Assembly (NCBI GenBank): GCA_030268105.1
Contig: BSDZ01000032.1
Span: 868,001 to 932,000 of the forward strand
From: Volvox africanus
Lineage: Eukaryota; Chlorophyta; Chlorophyceae; Chlamydomonadales; Volvocaceae
Direction: 5' to 3'
Length of the DNA stretch: 64,000 nt
The translations under genes and the position numbers were made by a program. The notes under the pieces are model-generated. The model made no database searches, was not told the DNA's origin, and was given only the letters and a program-made list of their open reading frames with translations. Each line of letters starts with the position of its first letter. Within the stretch, counting starts at the first letter, position 1. This document shows positions 22,806 through 35,093 of this stretch, in pieces.

Positions 22806-25800
22806 TCATTTGGGTGTGCTACCTCTCCTAGACCCATTGCCCCCGGCCCCTGCCGCATCCGTCACATTGACACAGTTAAGAGCCCCCAACACGAGCGGCA
22901 AATTAACATTCAGTTGCGATCTCAGCTGGTGCGTCTGCGCGTGCATGCTGCTGCGGAAGTGCTGCTGCAGCACCTCGAAGAAGTTCTCGTCCAAGAGGGG
23001 CTCTCCGGATTGTCCCGCAGTCGACACGGCCAGGTACTGCGCCAACGTGCCGGCACCACCCTCTGGCCCGGACGGGGCTGAGGCCGCACGGGCGCCAGGC
23101 GAACGTGTGCGTCCGGGTGAGCCCCCGCCGCCTGGCGCTGCTGGGCCTGGAGTCACCAGCGAGGCAGAGCGGAGCAACCCGTCACCAACAGCTGCCAACC
23201 CGTCACCGTAGCCCGCGCTGCTTCCGGCGGCGGCGGCGGCGGGTGCGTTGCCTCTGCTGAAGGTACCAGTGGGGCTGGTGTTGCCGGGGCTGCCGGGACT
23301 GATGCTGGCGACGGGCGCGCCGGTGAACTTGAGCAGTTCTGCCGGGTTATCGAGGTGTTGGAGGATTTGCTGCTGGTGGAGGCGGGGAGGGCTGCGGTCG
23401 CGGCGCCGAGCAGAGAGCCGCTCGAGCCTGGGGGATGGGAATGACAGAGAGAACGGAGAAATCGATGCATAGGAGTTTTTTTGTGTGTACTTCCGGGGGG
23501 AGCTGAGTGCACGAGAAAATACAATCGCTTGGCGGCAGTGCAGTGCACTGGTCGGTCCCCTTCACGCCACCGTCCGCCGGTTGGCAGTTGGCCAATCCGA
23601 TGACCACGCCGCCCCAGGAAGACTGCCTAGCGAAACACCTTCAATCCATCACACCTGATGACCTTACCACGCAATGCCCCAACCGTCCCCACCTGCTTGC
23701 TGGAATGCCATTCGGAAGCGCCCGGGAGGGAGGGGGGGGCTGGCGGGGTACTTGCCTCTGGGGGCAGGACGGAACAGAACCGTAGTATGCTCGTCGGATA
23801 GAGGTTGAGGTTGATAATCAACCGATTGGGACGGAGATAATTAGCGGTTGTGGTCATGGCTGTGTAACTTCAGACGGGTAAACGAGCAACCGTGAGAGCG
23901 GAATGTGTATGCATGTGTTTGTACTAGTATTACATTACATTACATTACATTACATTACATTACATTACATTACATAATATAATATAATATAATATAATAT
24001 AATATAATATAATATAATATAATATAATATAATATAATATAATATAATATAATATAATATAATATAATATAATATAATATAATATAATATAATATAATAT
24101 AATATAATATAATATAATATAATATAATATAATATAATATAATATAATATAATATAATATAATATAATATAATATAATATAATATAATATAATATAATAT
24201 AATATAATATAATATAATATAATATAATATAATATAATATAATATAATATAATATAATATAATATAATATAATATAATATACAAAGCGTATGGTTCTGGG
24301 TCCAGCGGTAACGGGTTGGTTGCCCTCGCATCCAGCCTGGCCTAAGCGTGTGACGGTTTCTCTTTGGCGGCAGTGCAGCTAGGCTGGCCCCGTGTCAGGT
24401 CCTGTGGCCGGCAGTGTAACACACGCAAACGCACACACCGACGTTCGCGCTGCCCCACATGGGCCCCACCCACCAGCTGACGTGGTTCCCGAGGGGCCAC
24501 GATGCCGGGGCGGATGTACCGCAGCTGAGATCCAGATCCAGGTCCAGGTCCAGATCCAGATGCAGGTTCCAGCACGGGTATAAGCAAGTTTCCACGCCCC
24601 GAGCCACGGCAGATTGTCACGGCATCAATCGAAAGGCAAAGCGAGTGGGGCGATTGGCGGGTAGGGTCTCAGCTGATTGCGGGCTGGCTTTCGGGGCGTC
24701 GGAGTTGAGAATGCAAGTTGACAACCGTTACTTTGCATGCGAGGAGTTCATTTACTGGAGAGCCATGCGGGCACGGCTTACGACTGTACGACGCACAACA
24801 CGACATTGCAAACGGGTCTCCGCGGAGGAGGGTGAGGAGGGGAAGAGGAGGAGGAAGGTGAGGAGGGGAAGAGGAGGCTGGTGGGGAGGTGGATCTCAAC
24901 ACTCAACTCGAGTGTTGCGAGATGATTCGGGCGGCCGCAACGACTCCTGGACCTCCTCGTGGAGGCACATTTCGACCCCCACCCTTCTCCCCACCAACGG
25001 GACATACAGGCAGTCACGCACATTCTCTAAGTCCTGGTGGGGTGAGGCCTTATGGGCAAACGGGCCCCCCACATCGTCAGGGGTTTGTAACCCCACCTGA
25101 AGCTCGGGCAAATCCACCGCCTGGCTCTTCCGCGTGTATTTCTCAAACAGCAGCCCTTCTGTGGTGGGCATCCCCCTCAGCGGCGCACTGCCGGCGAAGC
25201 TGCCGTCCGGGAGGGCCAGGTAGGCGCCCTGCTGGGGATGTGGCCCGCGGGGCGCGATGGGAGATGCGCGGGGTGCTGCTGCCGCCGCTGCCACCACGTC
25301 ATTGCCGCCGCTGCCGCCCCCGCCGCCTCCACAGCTGGGCCCGAAGCTGGGCTCTGTGCCGTCGCCTGTGAGGCCGGACTTGAGGAGCTGTGCGGAAGCG
25401 CACCGAGTCGGGGAGGGACAGCTGGCGAGTGAGGAGGCGGAGTTGGGCCGGTGGCGGTCAGAGGGGCCTCGCGGGGAGGCTGTGGAAGTGCTGGCGTTGG
25501 CTGGGTTGGCATTGGAGGAAGCGCTGGCTGGGGAATTGGTTGATGGATAAGTGGCAGCTGACTGAGGCACGAAGCGGTTGCGGGGTCGGAGAGGGTGGTC
25601 GGGTAGCTGTTGCTGCCGCTCATGCTGGTGGTAATGATGCTGGTGGTAAGCGATGGAAGCTGCGGGAAATGGAGTAATGATGTGGGGAAAGTGGGGAAGG
25701 TAATGGAATCAGGTGAAGGGTGTGCGCGTGGTGCGGATGTAGGGCCGGCGAGGTGGGTTTCGGCGGTTGTTTGTTGGCGGCAACCTGGTGGGGGCATCCG

Positions 25801-28800
25801 AGAGAGGCCTAAAGGGAGGACGAACTGCTCGGTTGCTGTTCTGAATACACACAGAGTGGAGGATAATAATTATATTTCCAGCTCCGCCCTGGCTCCAATT
25901 TGATGATCTCCAACACGGCCATTCCCCTCCCGTCCCCTCATACTCCCCCTTCAATCAGAAACTCAAGCCATTACGTGATGTCATGTCGGTCTCAGATACA
26001 TCATGTCACAAACACACACGCACTCCAAAACCCCGCGTACTTACCCGAGGACGCCGTCCCATGTCGCGGGGGATAGGCATCCCCCGACGGAGACAACGGA
26101 GCGGTGCCCTCGGCAGCGCCGTCCTCCCTGGCTTCCAAGGGGCCGTCGCCGTGCTTAGGCCCTTTGCCCGCACCGGCCGTCACCCCTTTCGTCATTGCCT
26201 GAAGGCGTTGTCAGGGAGCAAGCGGGGAAGGGGCACGGATATGGGAAAGTGGAGGGAGGGGAAAGTGGGGGGGAAGGGGCATGGTAAGTGGAGGCGGAGG
26301 AGGCGGAGGAGGACGGGGAAGGGGAGGGCGATGAAGCGACACATACAGAGTGCATTAGCTCAGACCCATGAGAACATGTGTGTATGTCTGTGTATGTGTG
26401 TGTTATGTCGAAAGGGGAGGGGAGGGGAGGGACAAGCGATTCGCGTGTTCGGGGAGGAGATGGACCAGGTGGATCTACAGCACTAGGGTTAGGGACCAGG
26501 TCGCAGCCTGGTGGCCTGAGCTGCATATATTCCACCGCAGGCCCTCTCCCGCCCTCTCCCGCCCTCTCCCGCCCTCTCCCGCCCTCTGCAACATCGCTGA
26601 GTGACGCCGCCGCGTGCGCGCATCGGCACACCTGGATCCTTGCCCCCAGCTCCTGCACCGTACGAAAATGCTCATCATGTCGTACCCGGAACTGATCTTT
26701 GATTCTTTGGTGCATCTGATACCGGGCCAGGTAGGCGTCCACGGGGTCCTGTGTTCAGTTGGGGGCAGAAAGCGGGAGCGGGCGGGGGAGGAAAGGGTGT
26801 GTGTGCTTGGACATCTGAAGGGACGCCGCACTTCCGAGCGATTTGATGGTCGCACTAAAACGCGAGGTGATAATGCCCTTTGTGTGTGTTGAAAACGTCA
26901 CGATGGGCAGATGCGGACCAACCAGCTTCGATCCGGGGCTCCCACAGCGGTTACCAATACGGATGCGGTGATGAGCTGGCGGAGCAACCTCCGGGTCTCA
27001 CACACACGGTCGAGTGGACTGGTTCCTGTCTGACGTTCCGCGAGGTGCAGTTAGTGTCATCCGGTCCGGTTAGCGGCGTCCAGGAGTTACATGGGCACCC
27101 GCTGGGCTCGTTCGAACGTCTCTAAATGTGTCTGACACAGCGCCGGTACGCTGCACCAGGAGGGTGATGTCATTGAGCGGCGCGAGAGGGCTGCTCTCGC
27201 TTAGCTTGCCCCCTGGCCCCCGGTAAGGGTTGCGACACCTCGACATCGCCCACCTACCCGCCCTCTTTCACACACTTATCTCGGAATCTGCGGTCACCAC
27301 CAAGGGACCAAGTGCACGCAGGATGCAAGGAGGACCTGACCCACAGCAACCGAAACTACGTTCTGACGCCCCCCATTCCCTCCTGCCTCCCTCCTGCCTC
27401 CCTCCTGCCTCCCTCCTGCCTCCCTCCTGCCTCCCTCCTGCCTCCCTCCTGCCTCCCTCCTGCCTCCCTCCTGCCTCCCTCCTGCCTCCCTCCTGCCTCC
27501 CTCCTGCCTCCCTCCTGCCTCCCTCCTGCCTCCCTCCTGCCTCCCTCCTGCCTCCCTCCTGCCTCCCTCCTGCCTCCCTCCTGCCTCCCTCCTGCCTCCC
27601 TCCTGCCTCCCTCCTGCCTCCCTCCTGCCTCCCTCCTGCCTCCCTCCTGCCTCCCTCCTGCCTCCCTCCTGCCTCCCTCCTGCCTCCCTCCTGCCTCCCT
27701 CCTGCCTCCCTCCTGCCTCCCTCCTGCCTCCCTCCTGCCTCCCTCCTGCCTCCCTCCTGCCTCCCTCCTGCCTCCCTCCTGCCTCCCTCCTGCCTCCCTC
27801 CTGCCTCCCTCCTGCCTCCCTCCTGCCTCCCTCCTGCCTCCCTCCTGCCTCCCTCCTGCCTCCCTCCTGCCTCCCTCCTGCCTCCCTCCTGCCTCCCTCC
27901 TGCCTCCCTCCTGCCTCCCTCCTGCCTCCCTCCTGCCTCCCTCCTGCCTCCCTCCTGCCTCCCTCCTGCCTCCCTCCTGCCTCCCTCCTGCCTCCCTCCT
28001 GCCTCCCTCCTGCCTCCCTCCTGCCTCCCTCCTGCCTCCCTCCTGCCTCCCTCCTGCCTCCCTCCTGCCTCCCTCCTGCCTCCCTCCTGCAGCCCTCAAT
28101 CCCACCTGATTGGAGGAAGTCTTCTGGGAGGATATGCCGCTCACGTGGTCGGCCAGAGGGTTGGCCCCAGCGACATCAGGCAGCATGGCAGGACCGGGAG
28201 CTGCCGGGAGCCGACGAGCGGCAAAGCCCGCGCCACCGGCGCCGCCAGTCGCTGCCCCATCCGCAGCCCCGCAGCTACCAGCCCCAGAGCCTCCAGGGCC
28301 AGCACTGGTGCCGGCAGGCGCGCTCGCGGGCGAGATTGAAGTCACGTTCTGGCCGCGGACGGATGGCAACTCCACGAGGGAGAGTTGCGCCAAGCTGGGC
28401 TCCGGGCACACAACGCGTACGGGACTGACGTTGCCACGCCGTGGTGGAGTCTGGATGCTGCGCACGGGCTCGGGGATGATCGCATTCGTAGACTCGGGGA
28501 CAGCGGCAGACGGTTTTGGTTCTGATGCAGGAGACGGTTCCGTTTCCGGTGAAGATGAGGGTGTGGGTTGCTTGTTGGGTGGAATTGAAGCCAAAGGGTT
28601 TGATGGCTTATGCACAGGTGTGAGCATAGAAGGGGGATGCGCACGGCGGATGTCATACACACGGGTGTCGGTGGATGGTCGGGTGGATGGTTTGCTTGTT
28701 ATGGAGGGGCGGGAGACGGTGGCGCTAGAGGTGGATGTAACGGTTCTGAGGGATTCCGAAGCCTCCCAGAGCTTCCCAGCCTCTGGTGAGTGGGGATTTG

Positions 28801-28879
28801 GAGGAGTCCATTCCCTTCTTGGCTCCACGTCAAAGGTGAGATCATTCAGGCTTGGCGTGAACTCCGAGTCCGCTGTCAT
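22806..28879 (-). CDS. long low-complexity protein, function unknown
   Basis: Exons with matching phases: 28106-28879 (start MTADSEFTPSLNDL, Ser/Thr/Pro rich), 27091-27204 (LSESSPLAPLNDITLL), 26961-27029 (CETRRLLRQLITAS), 26632-26748 (YLARYQMHQRIKDQF, likely coiled coil), 26045-26198 and 25097-25659. The last of these contains long Ala and Gly runs and ends FEKYTRKSQAVDLPELQ. Further exons begin at 25033 (DLENVRDCLYVPLVG), 24474-24524 (frame uncertain), 23668-23757 (RFRMAFQQAGGDGWGIAW) and 22806-23427. The final exon carries ENFFEVLQQHFRSS and ends in RGSTPK and TGA. The joins between 25033 and 23757 are not settled. I do not recognise a domain. The first intron (27205-28105) contains the 11-bp minisatellite, and a later intron may contain the pentanucleotide array. 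The mixture of helices and low-complexity linkers suggests a scaffold or cytoskeletal protein, but that is only a guess. Confidence 0.6.
23929..24280. repeat. two adjoining pentanucleotide arrays
   Basis: About nine copies of TTACA (23929-23975) run directly into about 61 uninterrupted copies of AATAT (23976-24280). The array falls between the exons at 24474-24524 and 23668-23757 of the minus-strand gene, so it is probably intronic. Confidence 0.95.
26539..26587. repeat. 10-bp tandem repeat, five copies
   Basis: The unit CCCTCTCCCG is repeated about five times head to tail. It lies in the intron after the exon at 26632-26748 of the minus-strand gene. Confidence 0.85.
27376..28090. repeat. 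11-bp minisatellite, about 65 copies
   Basis: The unit CCTCCTGCCTC is repeated about 65 times with no visible variants. It is intronic in my model, because a good donor (aatcag|gtggga at 28106) precedes it on the minus strand. On either strand all three frames are open, which explains the long apparent reading frames here. Confidence 0.95.
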
Positions 28880-30330
28880 TCCTTGTAGGAATTGGCGAAA
28901 TAACGTGGGACGGGCCCTGAAAAAAGCGTTGTGTAAACGCGCGTTGTAAGTCCATACAGATACTTTAAATATAATACTTAAGATTTTGTGAGAAATAACT
29001 CAACTCGTGCAAAAGTGTTATTTCATTCCACTAGTCATTCGACTACTAATGGATAGACGTTTTTATCTCATTTTACTAATGTATTCAATCTATTTAAATT
29101 CAGAAAAATATATGGCAAGCATTTGGGGTTTGCGTACGCTTGGAAACGGATGTTTGCCGTACATTAGGAGTGTTTCTCTGCCCTATTGACGTATTGCAAC
29201 TCCTAAGATGTAGTTATTATAATTTCTTGCTTGGTAATATGTTTAAATTAATTTGATATAGCAATCCAAATGCTCTCGTATGTAAAGTTGATAACCTTCA
29301 CGAATCGCGATTTACACACATCGTAAGGTCACTGCCATGATTTTTCTCATTGTAAGAGTTATGAGTTAATGAAAGTTAATTTTACCCAATGTATTTCTCT
29401 CGGACTATTGCATGGCGAGAAATGGGTGGGGGACATCCTGGGGTATGCGTAAACTGGGCTCATCAAGCATAGACAAAACAATATTCACGCAAAATTACTC
29501 TATATTAACATAGCGCATTCTTGCATTTTACATTTTGAAATTGGATGCTACGGAACCTGTGCGGAAGGTACGCACGTGGGACCCGTGCACGTGTATGTTA
29601 CGCCCTTTCAGGCAAGCTGCCAGAATCGTCGTAAACATGGTGATCTTTCAGCCGCTGCCAGCCACCAGCATACCCTTTCCCAACCTTCTAAGGGTAAGGA
29701 TCTAAGGAACCTGTTAAGGTAACCAAACCTATTCGTACACATTCCAAGATTGATTAACGTTAATGGTTGGGCACATGCTTTCACAATTTGTTTTGCGAAC
29801 TGATGTGTGCGTTCCGTAATCACTGAGATATAAGGCAGGTAGGGCGGTTAAAGTTATTTGTATAACAGGGAACTTCCTCGTGGGGTGGATTTCTGGTCTG
29901 CTCTCGATCATCCCTTTTTCAGCATCATCAGGCAGCATCAGGGGTGCACCCCTGGGCGACACCTTAGCTGTTCCTCGCTGTTGCCGTTCATGGCGACTGC
30001 GTGTGGGGAATGATTCGATTATATCTCCCGAGCAGTACAGCAGTACAGAAATTACAGAGATTCATAAGCCCCATGTCTGGCGTAGGTCTGAAATGGCTTA
30101 CCTCATTTTGCTGTCTTCACAGCCTGATAAGAATGTAAGGAACGATATATAGCTCTTAACGTCGCTTTGATATTACAACCCTTATTCAAGGGCTGACCAG
30201 CATAGCATTTCATTGACCTGCCTTGGGGAGAGAACTTGGAGGAGCAACGAGACATACACTGACTAACCAAGTAAATTTACACCATCCTACACAGACCTTA
30301 AACCCAGTACGCACTGCTTCTCTCTTACCA
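28880..30330. other. AT-rich intergenic region
   Basis: About 1.4 kb that is markedly richer in A and T than its flanks. No exon with good splice sites and phase was found. It contains the upstream region of the minus-strand low-complexity gene. Confidence 0.4.
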
Positions 30331-31062
30331 CCCCATGTGCAGCGAGCTCCGTCCACTGGATTTCCTGAACCCAAACTTTCGCTCTAACCCAATTGGCGGG
30401 TGCGTATTTATGGCCCCTTCAGTGCCACCATGCATTACCCAAAAGTGCCTAGCAAGGCCCCTCTGCGGCCGGATCGGAGATGCATGCTGGAAATCTTTCT
30501 TCCGCTTCCAACACCACCAGAACCGACGACCTGCCATCATTCTTTGACCACCTGCGCTGGAGCCAAGGAATTGGTCATATTGTGGCTGCTACCGCCGCTA
30601 TGCAGGCGAGATCCTTCCAGCTATTCGTCGGTACATTTTACGTCCCACCCGGTGCCTCCCGGTGCAACCCGTTGCTGGAGGAAACAAGGGACTCTAATTG
30701 AGACGACGAGAGGTTACAACAAGAAAAAACGAAACCACCAGGGTTCCAGTCCGTCCCTATTCCTACAGGTGCGTAGAACCCGAGGATCCGCACAATCCAC
30801 GCGAGGCCAACTGCAAGGCCGAACACGAACGGGGCCGAATTCCGAAGACCTGCAGCCCAGAGTGCAATCTTCAGATTTGCAATCCAGAATACAGTCGCTA
30901 AAGATGATCGATGATCAATGAGACGATGAGATGCATGATGCATGAGACCAGAGACCACAGACGATGCCGTCGGTTGACGGTTGGTGGATTTGGCCGCTGA
31001 TCCCCTCGCTTCCTATAAACATGCAACCAAATATACAATGCAAAATTATATATTATCACAAA
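30331..31062. other. possible coding remnants on both strands, unresolved
   Basis: On the minus strand, about 30780-30897 reads as a hydrophobic, protein-like exon (WAAGLRNSAPFVFGLAVG, then WIVRILGFYAP) between a tttag acceptor and a gtagga donor. On the plus strand the same DNA can be read as a Cys-containing frame (RCVEPEDPHNPREANC), and 30480-30701 reads SFFDHLRWSQGIGHIVAA. No complete model could be made on either strand. Confidence 0.3.
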
Positions 31063-32182
31063 ATGATGATAATTCAACTGCAACATGCCTTTAAGGCTTT
31101 AGTATGGTGGTCGTTTTGCCTCACGATTCTTGTATGCGCGATACTCGCGTACCTTGCAATCCCTTTAGGAATAACATTTGGTGGATCATGCATAATCATC
31201 AGTTTATTTATGGGGAGTATAGCGTCGTTAGTCCTGTTTGGACTTGGCATCTGCGCAGCCTTCTTATTCGGGTTCTTGATGATCGTAGTGCTTGTGATTG
31301 GTGGTTACATATCATCTGTCTTTACTAGTAAAGTAAGATCAAAGATGGGCAGGTCTTGCTTTTGGAGTTTTAGACGCCATCGTTGTTGCTACCGGTATTG
31401 CTGCTTGTTGGGTAATAGTTTCAGCGTTTCGGGGACGGGCCAAGCCACGGTTTACTCTATTATAAACTTTTAATCCTTCACGCTCTTATATTTTACAAAC
31501 AAGACACGTCTAATCACCGTAGATTTGCAACGGGCTCAAGAGCTATATACTCGTAAACGAAACATGGTGTATGGTGCTTCAGGCAGTCACCAACGATGCG
31601 GATCAGACAGACGAGGTTCTTGAAAACAAGGACGATGAGATCTTTGCGGTGAGGCATTATGGGAGCGTTTCAAAAGCACCGAGGGTGTTGCGTCAAATAC
31701 TCAACAGGACAACTGCTCATCAAAGCACGATTGGATAGTACTATGAAGTCATATGCAAAGGCCCCTGTGAATATGCATTTAAATGTTTTTGCAACTTTAA
31801 CACGCAGGAACACAACCGCTCCGACATCTCCACCGACCTCCCGTCCGACTTCAGCATCGAAGAAGACCACAACATAACTGCAGGATATGAACTTGACAAA
31901 GAAGATTGTTCAACGCATCACCAGTCCGGGCCGTCGTCCTCGGGTCCCAGCGGCACCTGCTCCTCTGCCAGTCTTGGAGGCGAGGACATGCTTTACATTC
32001 CGCCCGGCATCTCTAACAGCTCCCCGCCGTGTGCTGACGGCCTCTACCTAAGCGCCAAAAATTCCGGGCGCGTAAGCTCCTTGCTATGTTACGTGGATGG
32101 GTTGATGTCCGGGTTGCGACTGGAGGTCGAATTGAGCAACACCTGTAGACAGCGCAGGAAAAGAGAGCCCGGGCTATTATAG
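31063..32182 (+). CDS. multi-span membrane protein with acidic, Ser-rich tail
   Basis: Four exons close in phase: 31063-31300, 31353-31411, 31583-31648 and 31808-32182 (stop TAG), 245 residues. If the in-frame ATG at 31021 is used, there are 14 more residues. The first two exons are almost wholly hydrophobic: ALVWWSFCLTILVCAILAYL, GSIASLVLFGLGICAAFLFG, FLMIVVLVIG and DAIVVATGIAACW, so three to four membrane segments. The third and fourth exons encode a soluble acidic tail (VTNDADQTDEVLENKDDEIF, DLPSDFSIEEDHN, then a Ser/Gly/Cys region) that ends RQRRKREPGLL. The first intron is only 52 nt (gtggtt to gggcag), so a small indel is an alternative explanation for the frame change there. A TGTAA signal lies 48 nt past the stop. 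I do not recognise the family. Confidence 0.65.
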
Positions 32183-32229
32183 ATTCAATCTTCCTGGATG
32201 CATTTGCTGTTTCCTGACCTACTGTATTC

Positions 32230-32234
32230 TGTAA
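32230..32234 (+). terminator. TGTAA poly(A) signal of the membrane protein gene
   Basis: TGTAA in ttctgtaacgg, 48 nt after the TAG stop. The next gene starts 189 bp further on, on the same strand. Confidence 0.5.
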
Positions 32235-32422
32235 CGGCGCGAGAGGAGGTTTTTCAATAGTTCTGCTCTTCACACCGTTGAGGGGGTTGGCACCCCGCAT
32301 TCGGGGTTTCGCTGCTCAACCTGTTCTTCGTATCTCGCTCATTGCTCTCGCGCCGCGTCACACCTCCGTCAACCTCTTCACCCTGACAGGACGCCGGGCC
32401 CTCGAACCCGCCTGCCAGCTCG

Positions 32423-34711
32423 ATGCAACTCGATTCCCACGATTTTTTAAATTCGGAATTTTATTCCCAGAATCAGCATGAGGAGGAGGTGGTGGTGGTG
32501 GTGAGGAAGAAGCCGCCGCCGCCACCGCCGCCGCTACAGCAGCAGCAGCACTTTCGTAAGTCGGAACTGTCGTATCAGTACTTCAGTGAGGTGTTAGATT
32601 TAGAGGTCATGACGAGCTGCAAGGTAGTGGGGCAGCTGGGCCGGGGCTCGTTCGGTCGGGTGGACCTGGTCAGCCTGGCGTTGGCGGACGGATCCACAAA
32701 GCTGGCGGTGCGCAAGACGCTGCCGTGCTACAACACGCATTCGTACAACCTGCTAAGGTCGATGCAGGTATGAACCGTCGATTAGGAGAAGTAGGAGGGG
32801 GAGGAATAGGAGGAGGGAATATGGAGGGAGAAAGGGAGGGGGAAGGAGGCGGATGGGTTTTGGACACGACAGCAGCACGGCGATCATGCACATCGGGGGC
32901 TCACCGGCGTGCGGTGTACTGCTCCGAGTTTTGTGGCTGATTAACGGCGTCACGTAGCGGCGTGCTGACCTCAAAATCGTGGGATTGGTTTGAATGGGCG
33001 GGATAATTAGGTCGGATTGCATGCTGTCCGTTGCTGGCATGGGCGTACATGTGAGGTATCCACAACAGCATTGCACAAGGGAGATAGAGCGGGAGGTGAC
33101 CGTTTTTGGGTTCAGGATTGGTGCCTCCGGATCACGGCCAAATAACATCGATCGGCAAGTAGTCCGCCCCCGAAGCCTTTCAAGCACTTCACATAGCCCT
33201 TGATGTACCTCTCTTCCCGCGTGTCAAATTTCAGCCTTCGTGTTGCTTCGGCCTTGTTGCCGTATGTTTGGGTCGCACGTACTTTGTGACCCTGACCCGT
33301 AAACCTAACCCTTTGTTGTCTTCCCCGGGTGTCTAGGTCTGCAATTCCTGCAAAAATTCTGTTGTCTGCGAAACTCGTGGCCTTATGGAGCGTCGGATTG
33401 TACGAGTTGTTGAGAGCCTCATCCTGTCATCCAATCCACGCTGCACGACGCATTGCACATGGCTTTTATAGGCTTGTATACTCATCCATTCTGCGGTTTC
33501 GTCCACTCCAGGCGGCCGCCGTCAGCCCGTTTGCGGTGCACTACCTCGGAAGCTGCGAGTACCCCGCGGACCGGATAGAGATCTTCATGGAGCTGGCGGC
33601 AGGGGGCACCCTGGAGCAAGAGCTAGTACGTGGGCTTTGGCGGCGCCAGGGTGGTCGGGAGGAAACGGGTGTGGTCATGGAGCTGAAGCGCGGAAGTGAA
33701 CATGGCAGGAGGCCGAACCGCCAGCAGGATGATGGCGCACACAGGGTTGACGAATCGGGTTATACTCCGTTCGTCCTCCGCATTAGCCGCCCTCAGGTCT
33801 TAGGGTTGCGCTAATGGCGAATAGGCCTGTGTACTTGTACGGAATTTTACTGCTTCATCATCAATATGAAACACAGGAAACGCCTACACACATTGCGCTC
33901 CGAAGGGTGTGCCGAGCTCCAGCTTCTTTCCCGCAACCCACATCGATATCTCATCTGGGGTGTCCGATCTGGTCGCCACGCGGTCTGAGGCCCGGGCACT
34001 CGTGCCCTTCACGCACGTTACCACCCACCTACCCGTCCGTGAGCGCACCTTCCCGCCTTAGTGTAACCACATGCCGGTTGCCATGCACCGTGCATGCCCT
34101 TGCCTGGGCTCCCACAGATTGATGCTATTTGCTTGGCCCCGGTAGTCGATCCACGGGTCCCCCGGCTGCTGCTCCCATTACAGCGCATCCGCGTGTTGGC
34201 CGGCTCGGTGCTGGTGGCCCTGAGCAAACTGCATGCAGTGGGCTTGGCACACCTGGGTCTGGAGGGGCCCCGCCATCTGTTGTTCAATCAGCACGGCCGT
34301 GTTCTGCTGAACATGGGCAGCGCCGGGCGGCTGGGCTCGCGTGGACACCTAGGCCGCCTGCCCAAGCCCCCCTGCTGCACTGCTCCCGAGATAGTGCGCC
34401 GTACAGCGTCCGGCAATCTTCCACGTGTGGTAGCGGAGGCGGACTTGTACAGTCTGGGGGTGCTGATGGGTTTATGCGCGTTCGGTTATGCTCAACAGCA
34501 CGTGGGGGCTGAGGAGGGTGAGCAGGGTCGCGTGCCGCGGTGGGGCGAGGCAAGTGTTGGGGCGGGGGAGGTGCCAGAATGGGTGCCAGAGGAACTGCGG
34601 GACTTCATCACCGTGCTGATGGCAGAGGATCCCAGGCAGCGGCCTTCACCGGAGCAGGCGTTGAACCACCCATTCCTGCAGGTCCTTAGCGCGGACGACA
34701 TGCATTTGTGA
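32423..34711 (+). CDS. pseudokinase, STE/MAPKKK-like fold
   Basis: Four exons, all joined in phase 0: 32423-32767, 33337-33399, 33512-33625 and 34118-34711 (stop TGA), 371 residues. The N-terminus has acidic, poly-Val, poly-Pro and Gln stretches. The N-lobe is normal: VVGQLGRGSFGRVDLV is a complete glycine loop, and LAVRKTLPC supplies the AxK lysine. The middle reads PFAVHYLGSCEY and IFMELAAGGTLEQEL, typical of STE-type kinases. In the C-lobe the HRD loop is replaced by AHLGLEGPRHLLF, so the catalytic Asp is absent, and the DFG motif is replaced by LLNMGSAGR, so the metal-binding Asp is absent too. TAPEIV, DLYSLGVLMG and the Arg of RQRPSPEQAL remain. It may bind ATP but should not transfer phosphate by the normal mechanism. 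A scaffold or allosteric role is an inference from other pseudokinases. Confidence 0.82.
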
Positions 34712-35093
34712 AGATTATCGGGGCCATGGGCGTGGGCTGAACGGCACCGAGACCGTGACGACTGTGTAGCTGGATGAGCCAGGTACATCAAACGTCGGAA
34801 AATCACGGCCGCATTCATGGCAGATGGGTTTCTTGTGCAGCTGCGTAGAATTGTGGTGTGTATGTAGGTAAGGTGCGGGTGGACAGCGAACGAACACGCT
34901 TGTGATGCGCCAACTAATGGTTACATGGTTCTGATTCTGGCCCAATCTTGGAGCTCCGATACCAATCGGTGCCCGTTCATGGGGCACTGCCCCTGCGTGC
35001 AACGTACTGGTAATTATATATATGATTTTCCCCCAAACGAACTAAACACCTGATATGCCGATAATGCCGGGTGTTTAGGCCCGTCTAACCTCG
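34712..35093. other. short intergenic region
   Basis: This holds the pseudokinase 3' UTR and the promoter side of the leucine-rich-repeat-like gene. No TGTAA was found close to the stop codon. Confidence 0.4.

Noticed and set aside
23693..23755. Exon reading ASTPPAPPSLPG with donor gtgggg at 23692
   Set aside because: Its end phase does not match the last exon. A different frame ending at 23668 with a gtaagg donor closes in phase and looks more protein-like.
23960..24331. Minus-strand frames reading ILYYIILYY
   Set aside because: Translation of the AATAT array. No start context, no protein-like composition.
27230..28339. 369-codon plus-strand frame with a CLPPASLLPPS repeat, and the 507-codon minus-strand frame through the same region
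   Set aside because: Both are consequences of the 11-bp minisatellite, which is open in all frames. On the minus strand a good donor at 28106 precedes the repeat, so only the first 258 codons are taken as exon.
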